DNA of 64,000 nt from Yersinia enterocolitica subsp. enterocolitica (GTDB lineage: Bacteria > Pseudomonadota > Gammaproteobacteria > Enterobacterales > Enterobacteriaceae), in NCBI RefSeq assembly GCF_901472495.1, contig NZ_LR590469.1, positions 434,001 to 498,000 on the forward strand, read 5' to 3'. This document shows, piece by piece, positions 1-7,944 of this stretch; positions within the stretch are counted from its first letter, which is position 1; each line of letters starts with the position of its first letter. The notes below the pieces were generated by a model. That model ran no database searches. It was given only the letters and a program-made list of their open reading frames with translations, and had not been told where the DNA came from. Made by a program: the position numbers and the translations under genes.

Positions 1-104
1 AGTAGTGATAACAACTTGTTGCTAAGGTTACAGCAGCATTCATTGGTAACGAGTTGTTATATCACCAGACGTACAGCTCTAACTCATTACTATTTGGTAA
101 CGCG

Positions 105-851
105 ATGTTTTATAAAACGATTATTTTAGTGTTGTCGCTGATTGTTGGCAACATCCCAACGTATGCTGCTATGACCATCAGTGGTACACGTGTGATATTC
201 CCAGCGGCTCAGAAAGAAGTCAATGTACGCACGAATAATAAAGGCACAGAGCCCGCGTTAGTACAGGTCTGGGTTGATGATGGAAGTAGTAATGCCAAAA
301 TAAATAATGTCACTGTTCCCTTTATTGTGACGCCGCCGGTGTTTCGTGTTGAGAGCGGCAAAGGGCAAAGTGTCCGTATGATTTATAATGGCATGGCCTT
401 ACCGCAAGATAAAGAATCGGTCTTCTGGTTTAACATGCTAGAAATACCAGCAGTGCAAAAAGACAGTGCTGATAAAAATAAATTGGAATTGGCATTTCGT
501 ACCCGAATTAAAATTTTCTATCGACCAACAGCGTTAAATAGCAGCAGTGCAGAACAAGCTGAAAAGCTGCAATGGGAATTGGTTAACGATAGTCAAAAAG
601 GTCAGGGCGTAAAAGTAACAAACCCGTCACCTTATTATTTTTCATTTGACTCAGGCAGTGTGACTGCTGGTGGGAAAAAAGTTGAACTGAAGACAGATAT
701 GCTGGCACCACTTTCCACTTCGGTTTTTTACCCTAACAGCAAAGTTTCAGGTATTTCAACAATGAGCTACAAGTTATTAAATGATTACGGTGCAGCGATT
801 GATGGAAATATATCTTTTGCACAAGGTAAAGGAGTGGTTGTTAAAAAATAA
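105..851 (+). CDS. Periplasmic fimbrial chaperone (PapD/FimC family)
   Basis: Escorts fimbrial subunits through the periplasm to the usher by donor-strand complementation. The reading frame opens further upstream with a TTG at 54, but the ATG at 105 begins directly with a signal peptide (MFYKTIILVLSLIVG, cleavage near TYA-A), so I place the start there; the mature part begins MTISGTRVIFPA, typical of the N-terminal strand of these chaperones. The family motif region YRP (IFYRPTAL) and the late NPSPYYFSF strand are present. About 248 aa, normal for the family. It precedes an usher and a subunit gene, and the major subunit is probably just outside the window. Family call is secure; the fimbrial type is not identified. 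Confidence 0.93.
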   Translation: MFYKTIILVLSLIVGNIPTYAAMTISGTRVIFPAAQKEVNVRTNNKGTEPALVQVWVDDGSSNAKINNVTVPFIVTPPVFRVESGKGQSVRMIYNGMALPQDKESVFWFNMLEIPAVQKDSADKNKLELAFRTRIKIFYRPTALNSSSAEQAEKLQWELVNDSQKGQGVKVTNPSPYYFSFDSGSVTAGGKKVELKTDMLAPLSTSVFYPNSKVSGISTMSYKLLNDYGAAIDGNISFAQGKGVVVKK

Positions 852-954
852 TAAAACGCTGCGGGGGCAAGGATAAGCGTGTCGGATAGGAAACCGGAAG
901 CTCTTGCTGTGAAATGGCAGGTAAGCCGTAGGGTATAAAAGGGAGCTTTCGCTC

Positions 955-3630
955 GTGAATCATTTATGTATAACGCGCTACTTACAAAATAAAATCGATA
1001 GATTAGTGAATTTACCGTTCAAAAATTCATTGGGCTTTACGTTAACAATTATAAGTACGACTTTGTTCTTACATAAGAGTGTGATAGCGGCACCATTAGT
1101 GAATGAAAATAATGAGACTGAAATTACCGCAGTAGAATTTAATCCTGATTTTATTCGCGGTTCGGGGATTGATGTAGCACGGTTTATGAATGAAAACCCG
1201 GTATCCCCCGGAGTTTATGATGTGATGGTTATCGTTAATGGCAAGATGAACGGAAAGCACAGTATTCGCTTTGAATCCGTTGCCGGCGAATCCACCGCTG
1301 AACCCTGTTTTAAATTGGATCAGCTTGATGCATTGGGTCTGAGAATCGAGCTGAATGGTTCGACCAAGATAGCGAGTGATGTAAAAGACGCGGCGAAAGA
1401 TCAATGCTACAACTTACGAGATTTAATTAAAGACAGCAGTACGCGTTATAACTCAGGGGACTTTGAGCTTTCAATTACGGTTCCACAGTTTAATTTAGTG
1501 AAACATCCTCGTGGCTATATTAGCCCCAGTTTGTGGGATGCAGGTGCCCCAGTTGGTTTCCTGGATTATAACAGCAATGTTTATGGCGTTTTTAACGGTA
1601 ATAGAGATGACGGATCAAAGTCGAATTCTTATAACGCCAACATTGGCTTGATTACCGGTCTCAATCTTGGTGAGTGGCGGTTAAGAAAACGTCTTAATAC
1701 CCGTTGGAACAACGATGGTGGTGCGCAAACCCAGAATTTATATGGTTTTGCGGCCACGGATGTCACTTCGCTGAAGAGTCAGTTAACTCTGGGGGATAGC
1801 GATACCCGCGGAAGTTTATTTGAGGGGTTTGGTTTACGGGGTGTTCAACTGGCATCCGATAACCGAATGTTAGCGGAAGGGATTCGAAATTACTCACCAG
1901 TGATACGGGGAGTGGCGGAAACCAACGCCAGAGTCACGGTGACTCAGCGTGGACAGACGATATATGAAACAGTCGTTACGCCGGGGGCGTTCGAACTGGC
2001 TGATATCGGCACCATGTCATACGGTGGTGATTTAGAAATGACGGTGACCGAATCTGATGGCCGTACCCGTAGCCAAAGAATTCCGTTTTCAGCGCCGCCG
2101 ATGTTGCTTTACCAAGGGGTATCCCAGTTTGATATCGCTGCTGGCCGATTGAATGATAATACGGTAAATGCGAATCCGACGATTGTACAAGGTGCGTATT
2201 ACTACGGTCTTGGCAACACTTATACGCTGTATAGCGGAGCGCAGCTGGCAGAGAATTATAGTTCAGTGGGGATTGGTAACGCATTTAATACCCAAATTGG
2301 GGGGATTTCATTTGATGTCACCCACGCAAGAAGTGAATTGAGTGATGACCGCCGTTCATCAGGTAATAGTTACAAAGTTGACTATACCAAATACGTTGGT
2401 GAGACCGATACCAACCTGACATTGGCGGCATATAGATACTCATCCAACGGTTTTTATACTTTTAGGGAAGCGAGTCAGGATCACTACGGCAGCATAAACG
2501 CTAACAGCGCTTTTGATTCTCGTACCCGCAACCGTTTATCGGTAAGTGTTTCTCAGCGGGTCGCTGACAATATGTCGCTGAACCTGAATAGTAGTTTTTA
2601 TAGTTACTGGGGAGGGCAGGATGCGTCGCAGCAGTATGCCGTGACCTTTAATCATTCGCTGCGTTATTTCTCTTATGCGCTGACGGCAATGCGAACCAGT
2701 AATAGCAGTTACATCAGTAGTTATGACAATAGCAGTAATAACGATTACCAAAACAGTTACATGGCGTCTATTAGCATCCCACTGGGTGGCAGTATCGTGA
2801 AGCGACCATTGTTTAACACATTGTATTCAATGGCCAGCCATGATGATGCAGGTAATACGCTAGTGCAGATGAATGCCAGTGGTAGTCAGGGTGATCAGAG
2901 TGAGCTGGGTTATGGTGTCGGGACGTCGTACAGCAGTGGCAATGACACTGCCGCGAGTAAGACGGTGGCTGGTAACCTGAGTTACAAGACTGGGGTAGGG
3001 CAGTACGGGATGACGGCATCAGCGAATAACAGCTCATCTCGCCAGTTGTCTGCCTCTGCCAACGGCAGTTTAGTTGCTCACCAGGGAGGAGTAACTATCG
3101 GCCCACGTCTTGGCGATGCACCTTTTGCCATCGTGCATGCTGAAGGCGCTGCGGGAGCTAAGTTGTTTAACGGCAACGGAGCAACAATTGATAGTCGTGG
3201 CTATGCCATTATGCCGTCGATGACTGCATACCGTGAAAATACAGTGGCGATTGATTACAAAGAATTACCTGATTCGGTAGATGTACTGGAGAGTCAAAAA
3301 GTAGTGGTGCCGAGAACAGGAGCAATGATCCCGGTCACGATGAAGACTATTACCGGCGCACCATTAGTTCTTATCGTCAGGGATGAAAATAAAGAGTTTC
3401 TTCCTATTGGCACGGATCTATTGGATGCGGATGGTGTGAGTCAGGGGATTGTCGGACAAGGTGGTATGGCCTTTATTCGCGGTTGGGGGACGGGTTCACA
3501 ACCCCTGCAAGTCATCAGAAATGGTGGTAAAGATAAATGCCGTATTCACTCAGGCACGGAAGCAAATGTTACAGCGAAGGCAGAAAGTACGCATATAACA
3601 CAGTTGGAGGTGGTATGTCTTCGTGGTTAA
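955..3630 (+). CDS. Outer-membrane fimbrial usher (FimD/PapC family)
   Basis: Forms the outer-membrane pore through which chaperone-subunit complexes are assembled and secreted. 891 aa, full length. After a signal region (ending near VIAAP) the mature protein starts with the N-terminal domain signature (VEFNPDFIRGSGIDVARF), followed by the long beta-barrel rich in Tyr, Asn and Ser, and a C-terminal domain with paired cysteines (DKCRIH and LEVVCLRG). The start is a GTG at 955, preceded by a GGGAG Shine-Dalgarno about 10 bases upstream; no better ATG is seen. It lies about 100 bp after the chaperone and overlaps the following subunit gene by 16 bp, so it is co-transcribed with both. Confidence 0.95.
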   Translation: MNHLCITRYLQNKIDRLVNLPFKNSLGFTLTIISTTLFLHKSVIAAPLVNENNETEITAVEFNPDFIRGSGIDVARFMNENPVSPGVYDVMVIVNGKMNGKHSIRFESVAGESTAEPCFKLDQLDALGLRIELNGSTKIASDVKDAAKDQCYNLRDLIKDSSTRYNSGDFELSITVPQFNLVKHPRGYISPSLWDAGAPVGFLDYNSNVYGVFNGNRDDGSKSNSYNANIGLITGLNLGEWRLRKRLNTRWNNDGGAQTQNLYGFAATDVTSLKSQLTLGDSDTRGSLFEGFGLRGVQLASDNRMLAEGIRNYSPVIRGVAETNARVTVTQRGQTIYETVVTPGAFELADIGTMSYGGDLEMTVTESDGRTRSQRIPFSAPPMLLYQGVSQFDIAAGRLNDNTVNANPTIVQGAYYYGLGNTYTLYSGAQLAENYSSVGIGNAFNTQIGGISFDVTHARSELSDDRRSSGNSYKVDYTKYVGETDTNLTLAAYRYSSNGFYTFREASQDHYGSINANSAFDSRTRNRLSVSVSQRVADNMSLNLNSSFYSYWGGQDASQQYAVTFNHSLRYFSYALTAMRTSNSSYISSYDNSSNNDYQNSYMASISIPLGGSIVKRPLFNTLYSMASHDDAGNTLVQMNASGSQGDQSELGYGVGTSYSSGNDTAASKTVAGNLSYKTGVGQYGMTASANNSSSRQLSASANGSLVAHQGGVTIGPRLGDAPFAIVHAEGAAGAKLFNGNGATIDSRGYAIMPSMTAYRENTVAIDYKELPDSVDVLESQKVVVPRTGAMIPVTMKTITGAPLVLIVRDENKEFLPIGTDLLDADGVSQGIVGQGGMAFIRGWGTGSQPLQVIRNGGKDKCRIHSGTEANVTAKAESTHITQLEVVCLRG

Positions 3631-4217
3631 AAAGTAATGTTGTACTGAAACTTTTATCGTTTCTGCTATTGCTGGCTACGGCTTTTATCGCGCGCCAGCC
3701 CGCTCAGGCAGCCAGTGCATGTGCTGGAGCGGCAGATTGTAAAGTTCAGGTTTCATTTACCGGTGAGTATCTGGAAGATACCTGTGAAGTCAGTATTGAT
3801 GGCGGTTCTTCTTCAGAGTCAGTTTTATTACCGACTTTGTCGACCACCGAATTAAAAACTGATAAAGCAGAAGCGGGTAAAAAGCAATTTCAAATTGCGC
3901 TGAATAAATGTCCGGTAAATAGAACAGTGTCATTACGCTTTATAGCTGCTGGCGCTACCATGCCGGATGCAACAACCGGAAATTTACAGAATGAAGTGGC
4001 TGATGATTTCAGCAAAAGCGCGCAAGTCAGATTAAGTAAAGCTGCAGGGCAACAAATGGTGGTTGGCGATGAAAATAGTGTACAGGAATATGTTATTTCC
4101 AGTTCCGGTGCAGATGTCACACACTATTTTTTAGCGGGTTATTATGCAAAAGGTACGAATACGGTAACCCCAGGGCAGGTTAGAGCAACTGCTGGCATAG
4201 AGTTAGTTTATAAATAG
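3615..4217 (+). CDS. Fimbrial subunit, type 1 family (minor or adhesin-like)
   Basis: Secreted pilin-like protein of about 200 aa. The frame is open from 3537, but an ATG at 3615 has a strong Shine-Dalgarno (GGAGGTGG) and is followed by a long signal peptide (hydrophobic LLSFLLLLATAFIA, cleavage near AQA-A); I chose that start, which overlaps the usher end by 16 bp. The mature part has the pilin disulfide cysteine (LEDTCEVSID) and a C-terminal strand ending GIELVYK, typical of subunits that finish with a donor strand motif. It is the last gene of the fimbrial operon and is followed by a hairpin. Its role as minor subunit or tip protein is inferred from position. Confidence 0.82.
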   Translation: MSSWLKSNVVLKLLSFLLLLATAFIARQPAQAASACAGAADCKVQVSFTGEYLEDTCEVSIDGGSSSESVLLPTLSTTELKTDKAEAGKKQFQIALNKCPVNRTVSLRFIAAGATMPDATTGNLQNEVADDFSKSAQVRLSKAAGQQMVVGDENSVQEYVISSSGADVTHYFLAGYYAKGTNTVTPGQVRATAGIELVYK

Positions 4218-4267
4218 GGGAGCACGTTTTAGTATTATTTTTTACATTTAATCTCTCCAATAGCGGT

Positions 4268-4287
4268 TCAGGAAGCTTATTTCCTGA
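4268..4287 (+). terminator. Hairpin after the first fimbrial operon
   Basis: Perfect 7-bp inverted repeat (TCAGGAA / TTCCTGA) with a 6-base loop, followed by TGATTTTAC. It lies between the last fimbrial gene and tssB and is the likely point where fimbrial transcription ends. The short stem and poor T-run keep confidence moderate. Confidence 0.5.
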
Positions 4288-4321
4288 TGATTTTACAATA
4301 CGTTTTGAATAAAAGGCATAT

Positions 4322-4846
4322 ATGGTTAGTAAAAGTAATTCCCAAAAATTTATCGCTCGAAACCGAGCGCCACGCGTACAAATTGAATACGATGTGGAAA
4401 TATATGGTAGTGAGAAAAAGGTTGAATTGCCATTCGTCATGGGCGTGCTGGCTGATTTATCCGGTAAGCCTCTTGAACCTTTACCTTCAGTAGCAGATAG
4501 AAAGCTGCTGGATATTGACATCGATAATTTCGATGAGCGTATGAAAGCAATGAAACCACGAGTTGCATTTGCTGTGAAAAATACGCTGACGGGTGAAGGC
4601 CAGTTGATGGTGGATATTACTTTTGAGAGCCTGAATGACTTTTCTCCCGATGAAATTGCCAAGAAAGTCGATTCTCTGTCTCAATTGTTAGATGCCCGTA
4701 CTCAATTGGCAAACTTGCAAACCTATATGGATGGCAAGGCAGGTGCAGAGGAATTAGTAATGAAACTTCTGAAAGACAAATCATTACTGGCAACACTGGC
4801 ATCCGCACCGAAAACAAAGCAATCCGCTGCTGATGCTCCACAGTAA
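4322..4846 (+). CDS. tssB: T6SS sheath subunit TssB (VipA/ImpB)
   Basis: Small subunit of the contractile type VI secretion sheath; it pairs with TssC to build the tubule around the Hcp tube in the cytoplasm. 174 aa, typical length. The N-terminus reads RNRAPRVQIEYDVEIYG and is followed by LPFVMGVLADLSG, both hallmark TssB segments; the C-terminal part has the helical LLDARTQLANLQTYMDGK motif that intertwines with TssC. The ATG at 4322 follows an AAAGG sequence. It is the first T6SS gene and is followed 23 bp later by tssC. Confidence 0.96.
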   Translation: MVSKSNSQKFIARNRAPRVQIEYDVEIYGSEKKVELPFVMGVLADLSGKPLEPLPSVADRKLLDIDIDNFDERMKAMKPRVAFAVKNTLTGEGQLMVDITFESLNDFSPDEIAKKVDSLSQLLDARTQLANLQTYMDGKAGAEELVMKLLKDKSLLATLASAPKTKQSAADAPQ

Positions 4847-4869
4847 GATTGATTAAGAAGAGAAAAACC

Positions 4870-6366
4870 ATGTCCACTTTAGAAGCAAAAAATAAACCAG
4901 CCGCTGCTGCGACTGAATATAGCGACTTTAATTCGTTATTGACCAAAGAATTCAAGGCTAAGTCTGAGCAGACCAAAGCGGCAGTAGAAGGTGCCGTTAA
5001 AACATTGGCTGAGCAGGCGCTGGCTAATTCGGTAACTGTATCTGATGATGCTTATAAAAGCATTGCCTCTATTATTGCTGAAATCGACAGTAAATTGTCT
5101 GAGCAGATCAATTTGATCTTGCATCATCAAGAGTTTCAGTCTCTGGAAAGTGCCTGGCGTGGCCTGCACTATTTAGTGAATAACACCGAGACTGATGAGA
5201 AATTGAGATTACGTTTTCTCGACATCTCTAAAGATGAATTACGCCGTAATATGAAGCGTTATAAAGGTGTGGCGTGGGATCAGAGCCCATTATTCAAAAA
5301 AGTCTATGAAGAAGAGTATGGCCAATTGGGCGGCGAACCTTATGGTTGCCTGGTGGCGGATTACTACTTTGACCATACTGCGCCTGACGTTGATTTGCTG
5401 GCTTCCATCGGTAAGGTTGCTGCTTCTGCACACGTACCTTTTATCACTGGTGCCGCGCCGTCAGTATTGCAGATGGAATCCTGGCAAGAGCTGTCAAATC
5501 CGCGTGATTTGACCAAGATCTTCACTCAGAATCTTGAGTATGCTGCCTGGAACTCACTGCGTCAGTCCGAAGACTCCCGTTATATTGGTCTGGCAATGCC
5601 GCGTTTCCTGGCGCGTCTGCCATACGGTATTCGCACTAACCCGGTAGATGCCTTCCACTTTGAAGAGACGACTGACGGTGCCGACCATGGCAAATATGTG
5701 TGGTCCAACGCGGCGTATGCTATGGCTGTTAACATCAACCGTTCATTCAAAGAATATGGCTGGTGTACCCTGATTCGTGGTGTGGAAAGTGGTGGTGTGG
5801 TGGAAGGCTTGCCATGTCATACATTCCCAACTGATGATGGTGGCATTGATATGAAGTGCCCAACAGAAATCGCTATTTCTGACCGTCGTGAAGCGGAATT
5901 GGCTAAAAATGGCTTTATTCCACTGGTGCACAGAAAAAATACTGATTATGCGGCATTTATTGGCGCGCAATCATTGCAAAAACCTGCTGAATATTACGAT
6001 TCAGATGCTACAGCTAACGCCAACTTGTCGGCACGTTTGCCTTACCTGTTCGCCTGTTCACGTTTTGCCCATTACCTGAAATGTATCGTGCGTGACAAAA
6101 TCGGCTCATTCAAAGAGCGCGATGAGATGCAACGCTGGTTGAACGATTGGGTCATGAACTATGTAGATGGCGATCCGGCAAACTCTTCTATCGAGACGAA
6201 AGCACGCCGTCCGTTGGCCGCAGCTGAAGTTATTGTTGAAGATGTTGAAGGTAACCCAGGTTATTACCAGGCTAAATTCTTCCTGCGCCCACACTTCCAA
6301 TTGGAAGGTTTGACGGTATCACTGCGCATGGTTGCTAAATTACCTTCACTGAAAGATGTTGCGTAA
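4870..6366 (+). CDS. tssC: T6SS sheath subunit TssC (VipB/ImpC)
   Basis: Large subunit of the contractile sheath. About 498 aa from the ATG at 4870, which is preceded by AAGAAGAG; the frame runs back to a TTG at 4849 but MSTLEAKNK is the natural start. Conserved family segments include HHQEFQSLESAWRGLHYLV near residue 75-95, FKKVYEEEYGQLGGEPYG, and a C-terminal LEGLTVSLRMVAKLP. It ends at a spacer of about 330 bp before hcp, which contains an inverted repeat and a duplicated motif. Confidence 0.97.
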   Translation: MSTLEAKNKPAAAATEYSDFNSLLTKEFKAKSEQTKAAVEGAVKTLAEQALANSVTVSDDAYKSIASIIAEIDSKLSEQINLILHHQEFQSLESAWRGLHYLVNNTETDEKLRLRFLDISKDELRRNMKRYKGVAWDQSPLFKKVYEEEYGQLGGEPYGCLVADYYFDHTAPDVDLLASIGKVAASAHVPFITGAAPSVLQMESWQELSNPRDLTKIFTQNLEYAAWNSLRQSEDSRYIGLAMPRFLARLPYGIRTNPVDAFHFEETTDGADHGKYVWSNAAYAMAVNINRSFKEYGWCTLIRGVESGGVVEGLPCHTFPTDDGGIDMKCPTEIAISDRREAELAKNGFIPLVHRKNTDYAAFIGAQSLQKPAEYYDSDATANANLSARLPYLFACSRFAHYLKCIVRDKIGSFKERDEMQRWLNDWVMNYVDGDPANSSIETKARRPLAAAEVIVEDVEGNPGYYQAKFFLRPHFQLEGLTVSLRMVAKLPSLKDVA

Positions 6367-6697
6367 TTAAATAGATGACAACTGGGGCCGAGGAATAATA
6401 TTACTCTGCATCAGGTTAAAGAATATGGAAGTTACCTCTATTTAATTAGTATTTAGTGGAAAGTATGTGTTTTCGTGCAATGCATCGCGCGAGGCCTTAC
6501 GTCATTCAAGGCATGATATTGAATGACGTTAAAAGAAGTGGTGTATAGGTAAAGTATTGTAATAGTCAATAATAAACTATTTGTAATGCTTATTTTCATA
6601 GGAAAGGGATGTGTTTTCGTAAATTTATTACGTGGGCCTTCCTACGCTTGATGTTTTTCATTAAGTGAAATTAATAGAAGTGCGAGAGAGGATTATT
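6367..6697. other. tssC-hcp intergenic region with duplicated motif
   Basis: A 331-bp spacer inside the T6SS cluster. It contains a perfect 10-bp inverted repeat (see separate entry) and two copies of a motif reading GGAAAG..ATGTGTTTTCGT (starting 6458 and 6601), each followed some 20 bases later by a GGCCTT sequence. A separate hcp promoter or a small RNA could reside here. No open reading frame of interest was seen. Confidence 0.45.
6499..6529 (+). terminator. Hairpin downstream of tssBC
   Basis: Perfect 10-bp inverted repeat ACGTCATTCA / TGAATGACGT with an 11-base spacer, followed by TAAAAG. It could end the tssBC transcript, or act as a processing or regulatory structure ahead of hcp. 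There is no T-run, so intrinsic termination is uncertain. Confidence 0.4.
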
Positions 6698-7183
6698 ATG
6701 TCGCAAGATATGTTTATTAAAATTGATGGTATCGAAGGCGAATCTTTAGATGCTAACCACAAAAACGAAATTCAGGTGCTGGCTTGGAAATGGGACGTTT
6801 CTCAGCACTCAAATATGCACAGTGGCTCAGGCGGCGGTTCAGGTAAAGCAACTGTTTCTGACTTCTGTTTCACGCATTATACCGATAAAGCAAGCCCGAA
6901 CTTATTGAGCTATTGCTTGTTGGGTAAGCATATTAAGAATATCCAATTCGTTCTGCGTAAAGCAGGTGGCGATCCACTGGAATACCTGACTATTAAATTT
7001 ACCGATGTAATCATCACTCGTGTTGATATGGCCGGTTCTCTTGAAGATGAAACTCGTCCACGTGAAGAGATTCGTTTCTCATTCACCAAGATGACTCAAG
7101 ACTACGTTATGCAGAATGCTGAAGGCCATAAATCTGGCGTTATTTCTGCTAACTACGATGTTAAAGCTAACCAGCAAAGCTAA
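6698..7183 (+). CDS. hcp: T6SS tube protein Hcp (TssD)
   Basis: Forms the hexameric rings that stack into the inner T6SS tube and is secreted. About 161 aa. The ATG at 6698 follows a clear Shine-Dalgarno (GAGAGAGGA); the frame runs back to 6665 but MSQDMFIKIDGIEGES is the classical Hcp N-terminus. The Gly/Ser loop (HSGSGGGSGKATVSDF) and EEIRFSFTKM segment are typical of the family. It is set apart from tssBC by a long spacer and followed by a strong terminator, so it is probably expressed as its own abundant transcript. Confidence 0.96.
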   Translation: MSQDMFIKIDGIEGESLDANHKNEIQVLAWKWDVSQHSNMHSGSGGGSGKATVSDFCFTHYTDKASPNLLSYCLLGKHIKNIQFVLRKAGGDPLEYLTIKFTDVIITRVDMAGSLEDETRPREEIRFSFTKMTQDYVMQNAEGHKSGVISANYDVKANQQS

Positions 7184-7208
7184 GCAATGCTGTTTTAGAC
7201 CAGACATC

Positions 7209-7240
7209 AAACTTGCCACTTTCGGGTGGCAAGTTTTCTC
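7209..7240 (+). terminator. Intrinsic terminator after hcp
   Basis: Perfect 11-bp stem (AAACTTGCCAC / GTGGCAAGTTT) with a 6-base loop followed by TCTC after the T-run of the right arm. It starts 26 bp after the hcp stop and should isolate hcp from tssJ and later genes. Confidence 0.8.
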
Positions 7241-7282
7241 AGTGACGGAGTTTATCCGTAATAGTTTTTCACCCAGATCTAG

Positions 7283-7376
7283 GTTTTATCCACAATAGAT
7301 GTAACAGGCCTGATAGTAGTGCAGGTAATAAGCAAAGTGATGAATCTGCCGGTCACTATATTATTGTGGATAAAAC
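7283..7376. repeat. Small inverted-repeat (MITE-like) element
   Basis: Perfect 15-bp terminal inverted repeats (GTTTTATCCACAATA at 7283-7297 and its complement at 7362-7376) enclose about 64 bp with further partial internal symmetry. A degenerate third copy of the arm (TTTATCCGTAATAG) lies just upstream near 7250. It has no coding capacity and sits between hcp and tssJ. It could be a non-autonomous mobile element or a large mRNA hairpin; I cannot tell which without genome-wide copies. Confidence 0.45.
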
Positions 7377-7404
7377 TTAATGTTTTTATTTGATTAGGTT
7401 GAGT

Positions 7405-7941
7405 ATGAAAAAAAATATCCGTTGGTTTAATCGGATTACACAATACTTTTTCGTGGCATTGGTCACGCTATTGGTCATGGCATGTAGCTCGAAGCCTCAA
7501 CCCGAACCGGTTGATAAATTGAGCGTCGAGCTGATTACGGCAAAAAATATCAATCCAAATGACAAAGGTGTCGCTAATCCGTTAAGGATCACAGTTTATA
7601 CCCTGAAGAATACGGATGAATTTAAGTCGAGTGATTTCTTCACTATTACCGAAGAGGGCACTCCATCGCTGAAAGAGCAGATGGAGAAAGTGTTTGACGG
7701 AATCATGCTACCTAATGAGACAAAAACAATAGAACTGACGCTAAACAGTGGCGTCACTGCCATCGGCGTTGTTGCTGCTTACCGTGAAATTGAGCAGGCG
7801 GAGTGGAACGCGGTTTTTAGCCCGTTACCCAAGAAACGCGTGCAGCCCTGGTATAAAAAATGGTGGTCAGGGAAACAAAACGATCCGGTCGTCAAGGTGC
7901 GCGTTGAGCGTCTGTCAATATCAATTAAAGAAATGGACTAA
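7405..7941 (+). CDS. tssJ: T6SS outer-membrane lipoprotein TssJ
   Basis: Lipoprotein that anchors the TssJLM membrane complex to the outer membrane. From the ATG at 7405 (preceded by AGG) it has a basic, hydrophobic signal ending in a lipobox (LLVMAC, cysteine near residue 26). The mature part is a transthyretin-like beta sandwich with segments such as PLRITVYTLKNTDEFKSSDFF, and WYKKWWSGKQ near the C-terminus. 178 aa, normal length. Only 3 bp separate it from tssK, so the two are translated together. Confidence 0.92.
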   Translation: MKKNIRWFNRITQYFFVALVTLLVMACSSKPQPEPVDKLSVELITAKNINPNDKGVANPLRITVYTLKNTDEFKSSDFFTITEEGTPSLKEQMEKVFDGIMLPNETKTIELTLNSGVTAIGVVAAYREIEQAEWNAVFSPLPKKRVQPWYKKWWSGKQNDPVVKVRVERLSISIKEMD

Positions 7942-7944
7942 GTC

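Noticed and set aside
6665..6697. Upstream extension of hcp (MKLIEVRERII)
   Set aside because: The ATG at 6698 has a strong Shine-Dalgarno and gives the standard Hcp N-terminus; the extra residues are not conserved-looking.
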